64,000 bases of DNA from Larimichthys crocea (Eukaryota > Chordata > Actinopteri > Sciaenidae): contig NC_040011.1 of NCBI RefSeq assembly GCF_000972845.2, positions 27,446,379 through 27,510,378 on the forward strand, in the 5' to 3' direction. A program made the position numbers and the translations under genes. Positions 13,801 to 22,939 of this stretch are shown in pieces. Position 1 is the stretch's first letter. Each line of letters begins with the position of its first letter. Below the pieces are notes generated by a model, which was not told where the DNA came from, searched no databases, and saw only the letters and a program-made list of their open reading frames with translations.

Positions 13801-16800
13801 GAGCAGTCACAGCCCGCGCCACTGCCGCATTCACCGCGCCCGCACCCAAAAAAAAAACTTCACCCCAAACTCTTCACACCGTCAATTTAACTAAGTATCA
13901 GCTCATTACCGGGCTCCGGCGCATCTTCGGTATTCCCCGCCGGTAAAAGCAATCAGCCATGGTGTTGGAAGCCATCTCGGTTAAATGTAAGTTCCCGAAA
14001 TCGGTGCCAAGCTCAAGGTAAATGCAGCTCCCTCGGCCGCCTGTCCACAGCCGCAGCGCTGCTGCTGCTGCTGCCTCTCAGACGGAGGGAGGCACCGCTG
14101 ACTGCAATGTTTCCCTCCCGCCTTCCTAACTCCTCATCACCCCGCGTCATCACACAGTTTTTTTTTGCTTACTCATATACATTTGCAGCAATATGCAATG
14201 GGACATTTAGTGCAGACTGAATGTTTAGGCTACTCTTTCAAACTACACACCTCATGCAACTATACACCAAGATGAATAACCTCTTTGATTATATGCAACA
14301 ACAACAACAAAAAAGAATAGTTTGATCTTATGGATCCTGTCTGCACAGGTTTTCAGAACCACGGACAGCAACTCATAAATAAAACAGCAGCCATGTTGCA
14401 GCAATTGCAGCAATTTGTCCTAAGCATGATGTCTTAGTGTCTGCTAGGGGTATTGATTCGATACAAGTGGCCTAGATGAAAAGAAAAAATGGAAATATGA
14501 AACTCACTGCTATCCTGGCAAGTGCAGTTTTGATAGAGGCCCATGTATCCAGTCTCCGGTCTAAAATGATGATAAATTTTACTCCGGGTTGCCTCGTTCT
14601 GCAAGAAAAATGAGGCAGTTGTATGTAGTTGTAATGTCATTCTGTGTAATCACTGAAAGTTTTAAAGCAGGAAAATGGAAAAGGATGTTGCTGTAAATCG
14701 TAAATGCCATTTAAAAGTGCTTTACAACTACATACATGCATAGTCATTTATCATTTGAAATTCACTGCATGATGGGAAAAGCCCTGGGGTTTGACATAGA
14801 GGGCATCACTAGGACATTTGACACAGTGAGGTGAGGAGCCAGCTGTGCTCAGAATACAAGTGCTGGGCTTTTGGTGCACTGCAGAAAGACAGAGGGAGCG
14901 AGGCAGACAGGAAAAGATGGAGAAAGACGTACCGAGGGATGAGAGTGAGGTATGTAAAGACTTTGGCTAAAGCTTCCTCTGGAATGTCACTGAAAGCAGA
15001 GCATTCTGGGAGGGTGATGATGACACTGGAGTCTTCCCCACGGCCCCCTGGGGGGAAAAAACGATATAAGCAATTGATTACAAATATGGCTAGATATGTT
15101 TTAGAGTGTAAAACTTCACTCAAAGCTCTGGTGAGGATCGGACAGAGATCAAATCAAAAGTGATGTAGGATTTTATATATCATACATTTAGAAGATGACT
15201 AAACAAGGCCTCACCTGATAGGTATGCCACCTGTTTCTCTATGTAGCCTCCCACCTCCTTCATGCTTACAGGGACAGTCACCTCTGGAAAAAGATACACA
15301 AATTATAAACAGCAAAGACCTGAAACCAAATATTACCTAAATTAATTTAATGATTTGATGCAGAGTGCTGTTTATGCAGATGATGTGTACTTCTTCAAAG
15401 ATGTGAAAATATCCTAAAGAAAAACACCACAGCACAAAAAAAAGTTCATAGTCTATAAAACCTGCATAACAACTGTGTAAAAGTTCATTTTCCAAGGCCC
15501 TCAGTGAAGTAACTCCATGGCCTAAATAATGTTTCAAAGACTTTTCCACTGTGACAACCACGCTGATGCCTTTGCTTTGACATGAACGCACTCACATTTA
15601 TAGACAGTGACTCACCCCGCTCAGCTTTAATCTGAAAATAGACACTTTTAGAGGTATTCCATGATAATACTCAGCAGATGTTGTTCTCTCTATATATGTT
15701 GCCATATTGTGGCAGATATAAATCCTGCATCTGGTGCAAATAAGGCATCATTAAAAAAAATTTAAAAAAACACTAGCCGGTTTACTGTACAGCATCTAAA
15801 CTGATGTTGATATAGTGTTAAGTTGACTGGCAGATGGCCCAGTTTCTCATGCTTGGTGCCATTAGTGTTGTAGTCTAAGTGGCTAATAAATGCAGACAGT
15901 CTCTTACAGAGTAGTCAGTGCAGTTCATACATCTGCCCTTTGGTGCACCAGAAATCATTCAACATGTACATTATGAATGCATGTAGTGGCTGATCTTGTC
16001 CAGATTAAGGAATACGTTTAGGTTTGACGGATGTTTTGTTGGTGTGGAGACTGAGGCTATGACCTTTTAATTAAGGGATCTTTAATGTAAGTTCATATAC
16101 TACATCATTAAATACAGTGACAAATAAGAGTATAATTTACCAAGCTTTCTCTCCAAACAATAATTATTATTATTTTTTTTACATGTATCTTTATTTGGAA
16201 TGGACAGAGGAGTACATCCACGTGGGGTTAGCAGAACTAAACACTAGTGCCATTCCAGTTTTTGTTTTAAGTATAGAAAAAGTACATCAGCCATCAGGGC
16301 TTATAGCTCCAGTGTACAGTCACAAATCGTGGGTCAGATTCTGTTTGACCTTTGCAGATCCCACTCTCCTGTAATAATATAAACTATGTAAGACTTGTGC
16401 TAGAGGAGCATCTGTGGAAGCACAGTTCTCCTCTTAAGGCCCATATTGACACAAAAAAGGTAGAACAGATAATACAAAACTAAGTACAAAGGGGCGGTCG
16501 GTAGCGTAGTGGGTTAAGCGGCCGCCCCGTGTGTAGAGGCTTCAGTCCTCGCTGCACCTGGCCCCAGTTTGAATCCCGCATCGGACGGCCATTTACTGTG
16601 TGTCACTCCCCCTCTCTCTGCCCCTGCTTCCTGTCCATTTTCAGCTGTCCTATCATTAAAGGCATAAAAGGCCCAAAAAAATATTTAAAAAAAAACAAAA
16701 CAAAACAAAAAAACTAACTACAAAACCCGTGGGGGGGATCCAAACAAAAAATTATTAACAACAGATATAGGAAAGAAAAAACTTGTTAAAACCATACGAA

Positions 16801-19800
16801 ACCAAATCTCTGCCATTGTTCAGCAGTTTATGTAACGGATCTCCAGGGCTGTAAATTTGCGACAATTCATTGTTTCCTCATCCATAATGGATAGAGACAT
16901 TAAAAATTAAGCGGAGCAGATAACTAGAAAAACACAGTCAGCAAAAGATGAGAGAGGGCAAAAGAAACAGAGAGAGAAGGAAAACAGGAGGTGTTATTTT
17001 CCATGCATCCACCGCAGTAATAGTGTCCGTCAGGCTGTCAGGGAGCAGGTAATGAGCTCTACTGGTACCTGCTGAATATTTGATGCGCGTCTGTAACAGA
17101 GAGCAGCTGAGCCAAGCTGGGCCAAGGCAGGGCCAATGGCTGGACTGTGTGTCAAATAGATTCAGGGTAGCATTACCGTCACACTGGAATAGTTATATAA
17201 TCATTCATACCCTGTGCCACACGCTTCAGGAAGCGGACACAAGTCTCAACTGAATAGATGTAATGTCATTTTCCATTTGGATAACTGTCATATACAGGCA
17301 TATTATTATTATGACTATGAATTATTTAGGCAAAACAGTGTGTGAGCTAGTGAGGTGTTGAACAGTCAACATGATTATTTGCATTTATGTAATACATATA
17401 TTTAAGTTTCAGATTGATTTTGAAATATAAATAAGAGGTGAATAAAATAAATAAGGTGCCACTGAGTAAATCTGATAAATTATGAGAGCAGTTGGGCAAA
17501 CAACAAAGGACACACAAGCACACACACTGCGGACCTCTACTGCATTTGATCAAAGTTAGGGCAGCCTGTGCTGCAAACTGCAACGCTGATAGTAAACCTT
17601 TCTGGAGATACTGAAGTCCTTTACTCTGCCCGACTACTGTTGTGGAGAAAACCTTCCAGAACGCAATGAAATAACAACACGGAGACAGCTGATTATGAAT
17701 GCTTTGCTAGTGGAAGCTTTGCTGATACCAGTAGAAACTGGAATGGAGTTGATGTAGGCAACACTACTGTAAATTGTAAAGTAACCTGGGTGTTGTCATG
17801 GTTTCCACATGCAAAGGTAACTCCAGCTTTTCCTACAACACCTATATGGTATGAAAACCCAGAACCAGTAGATCAGATATGTCTGAATATTAATATGACC
17901 GTGCCCAGCATCCAGTTTTTATTTGAACAAACAACTGCTGTAGCTGATAGTTATTGGATGTGTGGAAAAGATAAATTACGTAACACACTCCCTCCCAGGT
18001 GGATTGGCCTTTGCACCCTGGTGAGGATGAAAGTGCCCATACGAGTAGTGTATAAAGGAGTTAGTGACATCCTTAGGATAGAGGAGGTACCCCAGGAAGT
18101 AATTAGATCCAAAAGAGCATTACATGATTCTTTTAATGACACTGCAAGATGAAATGTCATACAGTCAGTCAATCATGTCTCATGCCTAACCATGTATAAC
18201 TAAAGGAAACATTATAAAACTTTAACACAGTCTAGCATAAATAACTAATTTATACAAAACATTTTAAAAATACAATAACAAAAATAAAATACTACTTAAT
18301 AGATGCCTTTAGGGCTGCAAGTAACAGTTATATTCACTATCAACAATCAGCCTACTATTTTCTAAATTAATCTTTTCAGAAAAAAGTGAAAAATGTCCAT
18401 CCCAGTTTCTTAAAGTCCAAGATGATCTTTAAATTTCTTGCTTCCTTAATCCGAAACCCAAAAATATTCAGTTTAATATAAATGTGATAAGAAGCACTAA
18501 ATCATATTTGAGAGGCCTGCATGAGGAATTATTTAAAGGATTAATCGATTATCAAAATAGTTATTTTTGTCTCAATCAACAAATCGATTAGTCGACTAAT
18601 CATTGCAGCTCTAGATGCCGTCTCATATCAGAATGCTGTAATTCTCTCTGAGCTTGCGTCATAGTCTTTCCATGATGACATGCAGGACAGCGTGTGCAGG
18701 CAAAAGTCAAATGACCTCTGTTTGCTGTTCTGGTCTTACACACATAGTAAGAGGAATGTTTGCCAATGTGGATGGAAACAGAGATTTGCTGACTGTCAAA
18801 CAGATCCAAACTCAATCCGCTCAGTCTGCATACAAAGCTGAAGGCAGGGAGCTTATCTCTGTTGTTTAAACAGTGATATCCGCCTACATTGATTTCATTA
18901 CATACTGCTCCTATAAAAATCATTCACCCCCTGTATTTCTTCATGCTTTATTCTTTTACAACACTGAATCACAGGGAATTTTATTAGGCTTTTTGACAAT
19001 GATCAGCAGGGGAAAAAAGACTTTTCCGTCAAAAATATCTCAACAAATGAAGGTGTGTTTGATTGTAAAAGGGTGTGTATACATTTTATAGATAATTTAA
19101 GATGTCAATATTAATAGGTTGGCAAACTTGAAACTGGAAGAAGCTGTTTGAACATGACTTCCACCTGAATATTTACGTATATTTAAGTGTTTAGCACAGA
19201 AATACAGAAACTGGTCTTTTCATGGCGAATGACAAAAAACAATTTTCTATACTGGCTGACCGGCACAGTGCCACATCTTACTCATACAGTACAGTCTTAT
19301 CATACATAATGACAGCAAGCAGAGGCTGGTTGTAGTGTAGAGAATACATATTAACCAGTATGTATTCAGTCTGATTTTGTAGAGACCCAAAAAGTGGACA
19401 CACGTAATCTCACACAGAGCAAAAAAAAGAAAATCCCCTCTTACACAAACAAACATTTTTATACACAGAGGCCTAGTCTCATAATGCTTTTAGGTCATGA
19501 GATATTTTGCTAAACAAAGCTTTCAGTGCTAAGGGGATTAGACTGGTGGGTGGCTGCATTTTGATAGGAATGGTAGCAGATAGTAGAACGTTCTACCCGC
19601 TAGGATGCATCAAAATAGATTGGTTTTAGACCAGGAAGGCTGAGATGGTGAACCCTACACAACAGCTTCACATATCTTTGGCTGAGCAGCTCCCATACCT
19701 GCAATACTTTCGAGTAACTGTGACATGTGCCATTTAGGGCTGCTAGCCTTTCTGGTGTTTAGTGATTTATCACATTTTACTTGCAAGGGGCTTTCTGTCA

Positions 19801-21663
19801 TGCTCATTTATGCTGAATATTGCAGGTGCGAACATTAAATCTTTTGAATAAGTGTGCGAGTTGCAGTCTAAGTTAGGGGCAGTTAAAGCAGTTGAAGCGT
19901 CAGCTGAGGTTTAAGCATTCAATTATGAGTTTGTATAGAAGTCCTGAAAGTAGACGAATAGGTAAAGAGTTAGTGCTGAAAGAAATTGAACTGTCAGCTG
20001 AAAAGTAAGAGATGAAAGCAGCCGAAATGTCAATCACTGTCTCAGTCATGAAAGCAACTGAGAAGTGTAAGAGACAACAGTTGAACTGTCATTGAAAAGT
20101 AAGCAATGAAAGAAGCTACAGTCACTTTAAGTAGCTGAAGTGTCACTTATATAAAGATCAGTTGGAGTGTTAGTTGACAGCTGGAGTGTGATATAGCTAT
20201 GAGTCTTTGTAGTGTTTACTGATTTACACATTATTAACCATACTGCTGTCAGCATAGTGGAAATTATGTGTTCATGTTATACTGCACTGTCTGGAACACT
20301 TGTTTACACAGACTTTAACTAATAAGCAGGACAACACTAAAAAGAAGATTTAGATTAGGGGAGTCCTGTCTATTGGGCCCTGTTACATAAGTATTGTGTA
20401 TACTGTAGGTTTACTTTGAAAGAAGGCCCACACACAAAGCATTTGATATTGAGAATGATGCAGCTGTAGAAGGGAAAGGACAATAGGTGAACTATGTAAA
20501 CGGTTATGTATTATTATCCATTAGGTAAATGATGAATCTTTGGTTATTGTTTCATACAGCAGTGTGTCCTTTATGATCGTCACCGCATCACATGTAAGCA
20601 GGTTAGGACAAAACCAGAGCGCAGGGCTCACATTTCACATTGAGAGAAAAAAAAAAAAAAACAGTCACATGGTATAAATAGAAACTAAGTCTGGTCTCTG
20701 TTACCCACACGCTACAGCCCAGGTACAATGAACCCACGGGAGACATAAAAAGGCAAAGGGTCATCAATTAAACAATAACTCAAAGCTGCCAAGATCCCAA
20801 AGTAATCACATTAGCCTCAAGAGGAGGAAGCACCTCCATGAAGCCGTCAATCGCACCAGGCACTATTTCTGTCTGTTATCTTATCTCCGTTTTTTTTCTG
20901 CCATTTGAAAAATTGACTTTAAAATTGATGATGATGGGGAAATGTTTTTAATGCTTTTTTTAAATGACATCAATCTTTTGGAAGCAATCTTTATGTCAAT
21001 TACATTATTGTATGAAAGAGACTATGAGCTTTTCCTTTCTGTACTAGATTCAGCTGCTAATTATGTCATGTAATTCAATACATCCATACGCACAACATAC
21101 CCTGAATAATGAAAGCTGCATTATGTACTTTTTCTGAACACCCTGCTTCAGCATGCATTTTTTCTTCCATCACTGTCCCACAGTCTACAGATATTCAGGC
21201 TACAAATCATTGCTATGGATAAATATCTATCCATCTGTGCTGGCTTAAAACAGCTGACATAATCCCTGCAATGGCCCACACTGTTGGAGCAAAGCTGCAG
21301 GAACTGACACATCAATAAAACGGACTAACTTGCGATACAACAAGCAGTTCTCCAGTTACCTCTTGTAATGGTTCTCAGAAGTTACAGCACTTTAAATCAA
21401 ACCTCTGCTATGGTACATTTGAGTTTCACTCTGCTGAACTGTGCTAAGAAATGTAGTAATGGAACAGTGTTTCAGAGCAGGTACATTCAGAAGCCTGCTA
21501 GTAGCTGTGATCAGTTAAATGTGGACTGTCAGCATCATGTGTACTCACGCTGCAGAGTGCTCTCTAGCTGGGAGCCAGCCTGCAGAAGGTACCGGTAGCT
21601 CTCCATCTCAACCTTGGGCTCTTTCTCCGACTCACTCTCCTCCTGCAATGAGGCTGGGCCCAT
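161..21663 (-). CDS. mcf2: mcf2 (DBL proto-oncogene) RhoGEF, long form, 3' end cut by window edge
   Basis: Guanine-nucleotide exchange factor of the DBL family, which loads GTP onto Rho/Cdc42-type GTPases at membranes. Coding exons in transcript order: 21549-21663, 15215-15283, 14933-15047, 14508-14598, 12966-13085, 12355-12471, 11974-12123, 11746-11861, 11486-11600, 11168-11287, 10861-11052, 10569-10760, 10211-10382, 8041-8117, 7778-7863, 7559-7625, 7323-7438, 6431-6500, 6232-6324, 5959-6051, 5463-5588, 5138-5359, 3821-3913, 3419-3497, [one linker exon uncertain], 1565-1665, 1058-1170, 161-273. Phases agree at every junction except between 3419-3497 and 1565-1665. The order is Sec14 (about residues 45-215), spectrin-like (about 300-500), DH (about 616-805), PH (about 820-935) and SH3 (partial). 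It is called MCF2 rather than MCF2L because the post-Sec14 exons read SFFHRTVTDIGFRFSQEDFM-like sequence, and because atp11c is the neighbour. Confidence 0.9.
274..1057 (-). other. mcf2 intron with a LINE 3' tail
   Basis: Non-coding between SH3 and linker exons. It holds a short retroposon tail (separate entry) and a tandem pair of ACCTAATGTG units at 1021-1040. Nothing else is supportable. Confidence 0.6.
854..923 (+). mobile_element. 3' tail fragment of a fish non-LTR retrotransposon
   Basis: The pattern GTTGGCAACAAGGACCCCCT, a small hairpin (GAGATG...CATCTC), then a tail ending in AATAAATAAAG is the typical 3' end of a CR1/L2/Rex-like LINE in fish genomes. Only the tail is present, as expected from 5' truncation during retrotransposition. 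Confidence 0.5.
1058..1665 (-). CDS. mcf2: mcf2 Ser/Glu-rich linker between PH and SH3
   Basis: Exons 1565-1665 and 1058-1170 read KQQRASVSSEDTESGRSSPD... and WPGAHHSVDICEGLEEWPGG...HPSDTEEEVLVQL. The KQQ-SxEETE pattern resembles the post-PH tail of human DBL, while the WPG...SD.EEE pattern resembles the pre-SH3 linker of the paralogue MCF2L. Exon 1565-1665 ends with GGA|GTGAGT and joins the next in phase. Its own entry phase does not fit the PH-end exon directly, so one linker exon is probably missing from this model. Confidence 0.75.
1778..1847 (-). other. mcf2: candidate mcf2 linker exon (phase-compatible, unproven)
   Basis: A 70-nt stretch bounded by an AG acceptor at 1848-1849 and a strong GGGA|GTGAGT donor. 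It is the only interval I found here that enters in phase 1 (from 3419-3497), stays open, and leaves in phase 2 (giving Asp before KQQRAS). The acceptor has a poor pyrimidine tract and the 24-residue peptide does not clearly resemble other DBL linkers. An alternative fix is the upstream acceptor GACGCCAG (about 1691) for exon 1565-1665, which also restores phase. Confidence 0.25.
2465..2640 (-). other. GC-rich cryptic or alternative terminal exon in mcf2
   Basis: An isolated GC-rich block in an AT-rich intron. On the minus strand it follows an excellent acceptor (ATTCCTCCGATCCCCCCACC then TGCAG). Entered in phase 1 from the PH-end exon it stays open for 58 codons to a TAA at 2465-2467, with Pro/Ala/Gly-rich repeats (VPEAPVPEAPGNG). 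If used, it would replace the linker and SH3. I see no AATAAA nearby, so it remains a candidate only. Confidence 0.25.
3419..5359 (-). CDS. mcf2: mcf2 PH domain exons
   Basis: Exon 5138-5359 (74 codons: GDICELGRVLMQGSFSVWIS ... MQRHLFLYERALLFCKRREE), exon 3821-3913 (TENVKGDVKKFEIWYSGREE) and exon 3419-3497 (APTVEVKMAWLNELRRILTN). They form the PH fold that follows DH in every DBL-family GEF and helps membrane and GTPase engagement. The C-terminal helix has the usual Trp. The last exon ends in phase 1. Confidence 0.92.
3914..5137 (-). other. mcf2 intron within the PH domain, carrying a SINE
   Basis: No exon-like sequence with splice sites and conserved protein was found here. It contains an A17-18 run (about 4718-4734) and the SINE copy described separately. 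Confidence 0.6.
4741..4868 (+). mobile_element. tRNA-derived SINE (5'-truncated copy)
   Basis: Has a pol III B box GGTTCGAATCC at 4774-4784, followed by the body CATGTCATTCCCCTCTCTCC and a tail ending AATAAAGGCTCAAAAAG. The same body and tail occur at 16491-16711, so the two are the same family. The A box end is missing or degenerate. Confidence 0.6.
5463..7625 (-). CDS. mcf2: mcf2 DH (RhoGEF) catalytic domain exons
   Basis: Exons 7559-7625, 7323-7438, 6431-6500, 6232-6324, 5959-6051 and 5463-5588 encode about 190 residues. Conserved regions are visible: CR1 HVMRELIETERIYVEELLSV, then GYRAEMDNPALSG, the FGNMPEIYNFHSR segment, YCQNKPRSEALWRQFSDCAF, CR3 LDSYLLKPVQRLTKYQLLLK, and the last helix LLKSVNDSMHQIAITGYE. 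This is the GTPase-binding exchange surface. The intron after 7323-7438 uses a GC donor. All junctions keep phase. Confidence 0.93.
7778..10382 (-). CDS. mcf2: mcf2 linker exons before the DH domain
   Basis: Exons 10211-10382, 8041-8117 and 7778-7863. The first carries FAKHTTVQQMIQSRQACLRK and ADKHVRPIQLVAPRPENP, a conserved DBL-family linker. The next two are basic and serine-rich (LPGKRASRKSPNPRK; IEVIHDYQESRSC). The intron between 10211 and 8117 holds the 847-bp hAT insertion described separately. Confidence 0.85.
9344..10190 (-). mobile_element. hAT-superfamily DNA transposon remnant with intact target duplication
   Basis: Termini CAGGGGTACTCAA at the left and TTGAGTATTGCTG at the right form imperfect 13-bp inverted repeats. 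They are flanked by a perfect 8-bp duplication ATATATAC (9336-9343 and 10191-10198), the size expected for hAT. Inside, the minus strand carries a decayed BED-finger reading frame (next entry). At 847 bp it is far shorter than an autonomous element. Confidence 0.88.
9457..9959 (-). pseudogene. decayed BED zinc-finger / hAT transposase N-terminus
   Basis: Starting at the ATG at 9957-9959, the reading gives MACSKFSANRKVDSENRQFK, then a frame change near 9860, then RPMCLICQETIAVMKISNLK with RHYETKH (the CxxC...HxxxxH BED finger). A second frame change near 9720 leads to KKPFSDVEIIRECMTEVMD and KIKQIPLSDSTNY. This order matches ZBED/GTF2IRD2-like hAT transposases. At least two frameshifts and loss of the RNase-H-like core make it non-functional. 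Confidence 0.8.
10569..12123 (-). CDS. mcf2: mcf2 central helical / spectrin-like exon block
   Basis: Exons 11974-12123, 11746-11861, 11486-11600, 11168-11287, 10861-11052 and 10569-10760 encode a mostly helical, charged stretch of about 295 residues between Sec14 and DH. Landmarks are QMLQGFGTELAETDMPDEGK, MESAFDGFFEKHHLKLHQYL, HQLSASHHYAMALIIQRCNE and LVDKFQSKEGAQAALREIE. This corresponds to the spectrin-repeat region of DBL/DBS. Two consecutive exons are both exactly 192 nt (64 codons, phase 0-0). Confidence 0.88.
10814..10844 (+). repeat. (TG)n microsatellite next to an mcf2 donor
   Basis: About 15 TG units. In transcript sense it is a (CA)n run starting about 16 nt after the donor of exon 10861-11052. 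CA repeats are known hnRNP L binding sites. Confidence 0.9.
12355..15283 (-). CDS. mcf2: mcf2 CRAL-TRIO/Sec14 exon block
   Basis: Exons 15215-15283, 14933-15047, 14508-14598, 12966-13085 and 12355-12471 encode the Sec14-like lipid-binding module. Recognisable segments are YLSGGRGEDSSVIITLPE, KFIIILDRRLDTWASIKTAL, ASFPGNLHLVLVLRPTSFF, FRFSQEDFMLKMP and GGTLDYCHSDWI. In DBL-family proteins this module restrains GEF activity and binds phosphoinositides (family knowledge). The alternative first exon at 13910-13975 sits inside the block and skips the first three of these exons, so the short form starts midway through the domain. Confidence 0.9.
13910..13975 (-). CDS. mcf2: mcf2 proximal alternative first exon (short isoform)
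   Basis: The ATG at 13973-13975, with a second in-frame ATG at 13958-13960 in an ACCATGG context, opens 22 codons: MASNTMADCFYRRGIPKMRRSP. They end exactly in phase 0 at a GTAATG donor and splice to the phase-0 acceptor at 13085 (ASFPGNL...). The result resembles the human DBL N-terminus, which also has a short basic leader joined to ASFPGNL. The surrounding CpG-rich DNA supports a genuine internal promoter. Confidence 0.8.
13976..14140 (-). promoter_or_regulatory. mcf2: CpG-rich internal promoter / 5' UTR of the short mcf2 transcript
   Basis: From about 13,750 to 14,140 the DNA is much richer in G+C and CpG than its AT-rich surroundings and includes a (CAG)n-like GCTGCTGCTGCTGC run near 14,060. 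It lies directly upstream of the proximal first exon on the minus strand. I see no clear TATA box, which fits a CpG-island type promoter. The exact start site cannot be read from sequence. Confidence 0.55.
16491..16711 (+). mobile_element. tRNA-derived SINE, near full length, with target duplication
   Basis: Begins GGGGCGGTCGGTAGCGTAGT (A-box region), then a B-box-like GTTTGAATCC, the body CACTCCCCCTCTCTCTGCCC, and a tail of AATATTTAAAAA then (CAAAA)n. Flanks AACTAAGTACAAA (16478-16490) and AACTAACTACAAA (16712-16724) are a 13-bp target duplication with one mismatch, showing L1-type retroposition. The copy looks moderately young. Confidence 0.8.
17790..18152 (+). pseudogene. endogenous retroviral envelope fragment
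   Basis: An open frame of 120 codons on the strand opposite mcf2. The middle has a WMCG motif and an LPPRW-GLC-LV segment typical of the C-terminal part of gamma/epsilon-type Env surface subunits. This is followed by a basic RSKR run of the kind cleaved by furin, and a stop about 13 residues later. The transmembrane subunit is absent after the stop. No LTR, gag or pol is visible nearby, so this is a fossil fragment without infectious capacity. Possible relation to envelope genes fixed in spiny-rayed fishes is speculation. Confidence 0.5.
18309..18612. mobile_element. hAT-type MITE, common fish family
   Basis: The left end TTAGGGCTGCAAGTAAC and right end ACTAATCATTGCAGCTCT form imperfect inverted repeats. 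They are flanked by AGATGCCT (18301-18308) and AGATGCCG (18613-18620), an 8-bp duplication with one mismatch. Internal motifs AATCGATTATCAAAATAGTT and CGATTAGTCGACTAATC are hallmarks of this abundant non-autonomous family. A worn right end of the same family appears at 51734-51768. Confidence 0.75.
18903..19095. mobile_element. degenerate Tc1/mariner-like MITE
   Basis: The left end CTATAAAAATCATTCACCCC and right end GGGTGTGTATACATTTTATA are imperfect inverted complements of the common fish TATAAAAAGTATTCACCCCC-type terminus. The internal ACACTGAATCACAGGGAATT matches the usual body of that family. Boundaries are approximate. Confidence 0.5.
19888..20200. repeat. degenerate about 35-bp tandem repeat
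   Basis: Recurring variants of (C/A)AGTTGAA(G/C)TGTCA followed by GAAAAGTAAGNNATGAAAG appear at least six times with a period near 35 bp. Examples are TTGAACTGTCAGCTGAAAAG and TTGAACTGTCATTGAAAAGT. Heavy divergence suggests an old minisatellite. Confidence 0.55.
21549..21663 (-). CDS. mcf2: mcf2 distal first coding exon (long isoform start)
   Basis: The ATG at 21661-21663 opens 38 codons (MGPASLQEESESEKEP...) rich in Glu/Ser, ending ...LESTLQ with one spare base before a GTGAGT donor. That base joins in phase to the acceptor at 15283 and gives ...QVTVPVSMKEVGGYIEK, the start of the Sec14 region. The frame stays open for some codons upstream of this ATG, so an earlier start is not excluded. 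The context GGAATGG (G at -3 and +4) is acceptable. The intron to exon 2 is 6.3 kb. Confidence 0.75.
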
Positions 21664-22130
21664 TCCCCCTTGTCTCTGACACAGGACCAGGCTGGGAGAA
21701 CCAACACTGTTGTGGGAGGTAGTGCCAGTAGTCCAGGCCTCACATCCTCCTCAGAGTCCTGTAGCCCTGCATAGTGTGCCTATATCGAGGCTGGTAGCTG
21801 CAACAGGGAAACTGTTTCACCTGTCTCCACGGGTCCCAAGATCCAGATGGGACTATTCCTTGAGGCTGATGTTGGATCTTCTTGACCTTGAGCTGCATAG
21901 AGTGCCTCCACACTGAGCAGCAAAGCTGCAACACAAAATCTGTCCACATAAGCAGAAAACAGTTTGCTGTCCTGTTGTTGCTCAGACTCCATATGATATG
22001 CGTTTCCCCTCCTGTCCTGCTCTCAGCAGCAGTCACCTACTTCAAAACAAACAGAGCTCCATCTGGCCACTGCTGACTCTCTGTTGCCCCTCCCCTCCCC
22101 TGCCCTCCCCTCTTCCCTCTGTCTCTCTGA
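21664..22130 (-). promoter_or_regulatory. mcf2: putative 5' UTR and promoter of long mcf2 transcript
   Basis: Directly upstream of the distal start codon. It contains a G-rich transcript-strand tract (complement of 22087-22111: GGGGAGGGGAGGG-type, five G runs) able to form a G-quadruplex or bind SP/KLF factors. The start site cannot be placed from sequence and short upstream reading frames are present. Confidence 0.45.
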
Positions 22131-22929
22131 GCTTTAGTGCGTCAGCTCTGCACCGTGCAGAGCTCAAGAGTGTACTCCTGACACACTGCCAACTCCCTCC
22201 CAACTTTTCCCCTCACTTCACACTCCTTCGTTCTCTCCTCTCTGTTCTCTATTCCTTCAGTATAATGCTGACTGTACTACAGTAGGCTGAATTGTTGGGC
22301 TGTCTGGCTGCCATGTTCATGTCCCCACTCTCGCCAGCTTTACTAGAATATAGAAGCACACACAGCAGAGAATAGATCTATTGTAAAAAAAAAAAAAAAA
22401 AGATCTACCGCACCCTCAGCCAACAAGTTTGGCCCATGCAAAGCACAGCCTTTAATACACAACAATCACATTCAAACAGAACAAATATGAAAGGGTGTCA
22501 TTGTGTACATACAGATACACAGAGTCTTTCTCAACTCAACTCCCTGCTACTCAGCCCACAACTATTCTGAATGGGTCAGTGCTCATTATCAGTAGAGACC
22601 AAGTGGAGAAAACATGTATATACAGTATGTATGTGTATGTAAAACTCCTCTGCACAGTGACTCACAGTACTTGATCTTTTCTTGATGTGAGGCCACACAT
22701 GGAGCTGAGGAGAGAGCAGCAGCACGCCATCCTGATACACAGCCACTCAGCTGATCCAGCTTAGCCTCTCAGCCATCTCATTACCACACAGCATCTGCTT
22801 AGTGTGGTCAAATACACACAAACACACAAGCATACACACTCCCAGCCACCCACACATACTTGCATCAGACAGAACCTGCTGACATAACTGTTGGTGTGTC
22901 AAAAAAAAAAAAAGTAAGATAAGACGTTG
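22131..22929. other. short intergenic region between atp11c and mcf2
   Basis: Separates the atp11c polyA site from the mcf2 5' region. It holds an A18 run (22385-22402) and an A13 run (about 22902). No gene seen. Confidence 0.5.
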
Positions 22930-22939
22930 GTTTATCATC

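Larger units (their letters stand above)
15284..21548 (-). other. mcf2 intron 1 (long isoform), rich in mobile DNA
   Basis: 6.3 kb without exons of mcf2. It contains a SINE (16491-16711), an env fragment (17790-18152), a hAT MITE (18309-18612), a Tc1-like MITE (about 18903-19095) and a degenerate tandem repeat (19888-20200). The rest (15284-16477, 20201-21548) shows no structure I can support. Confidence 0.65.
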
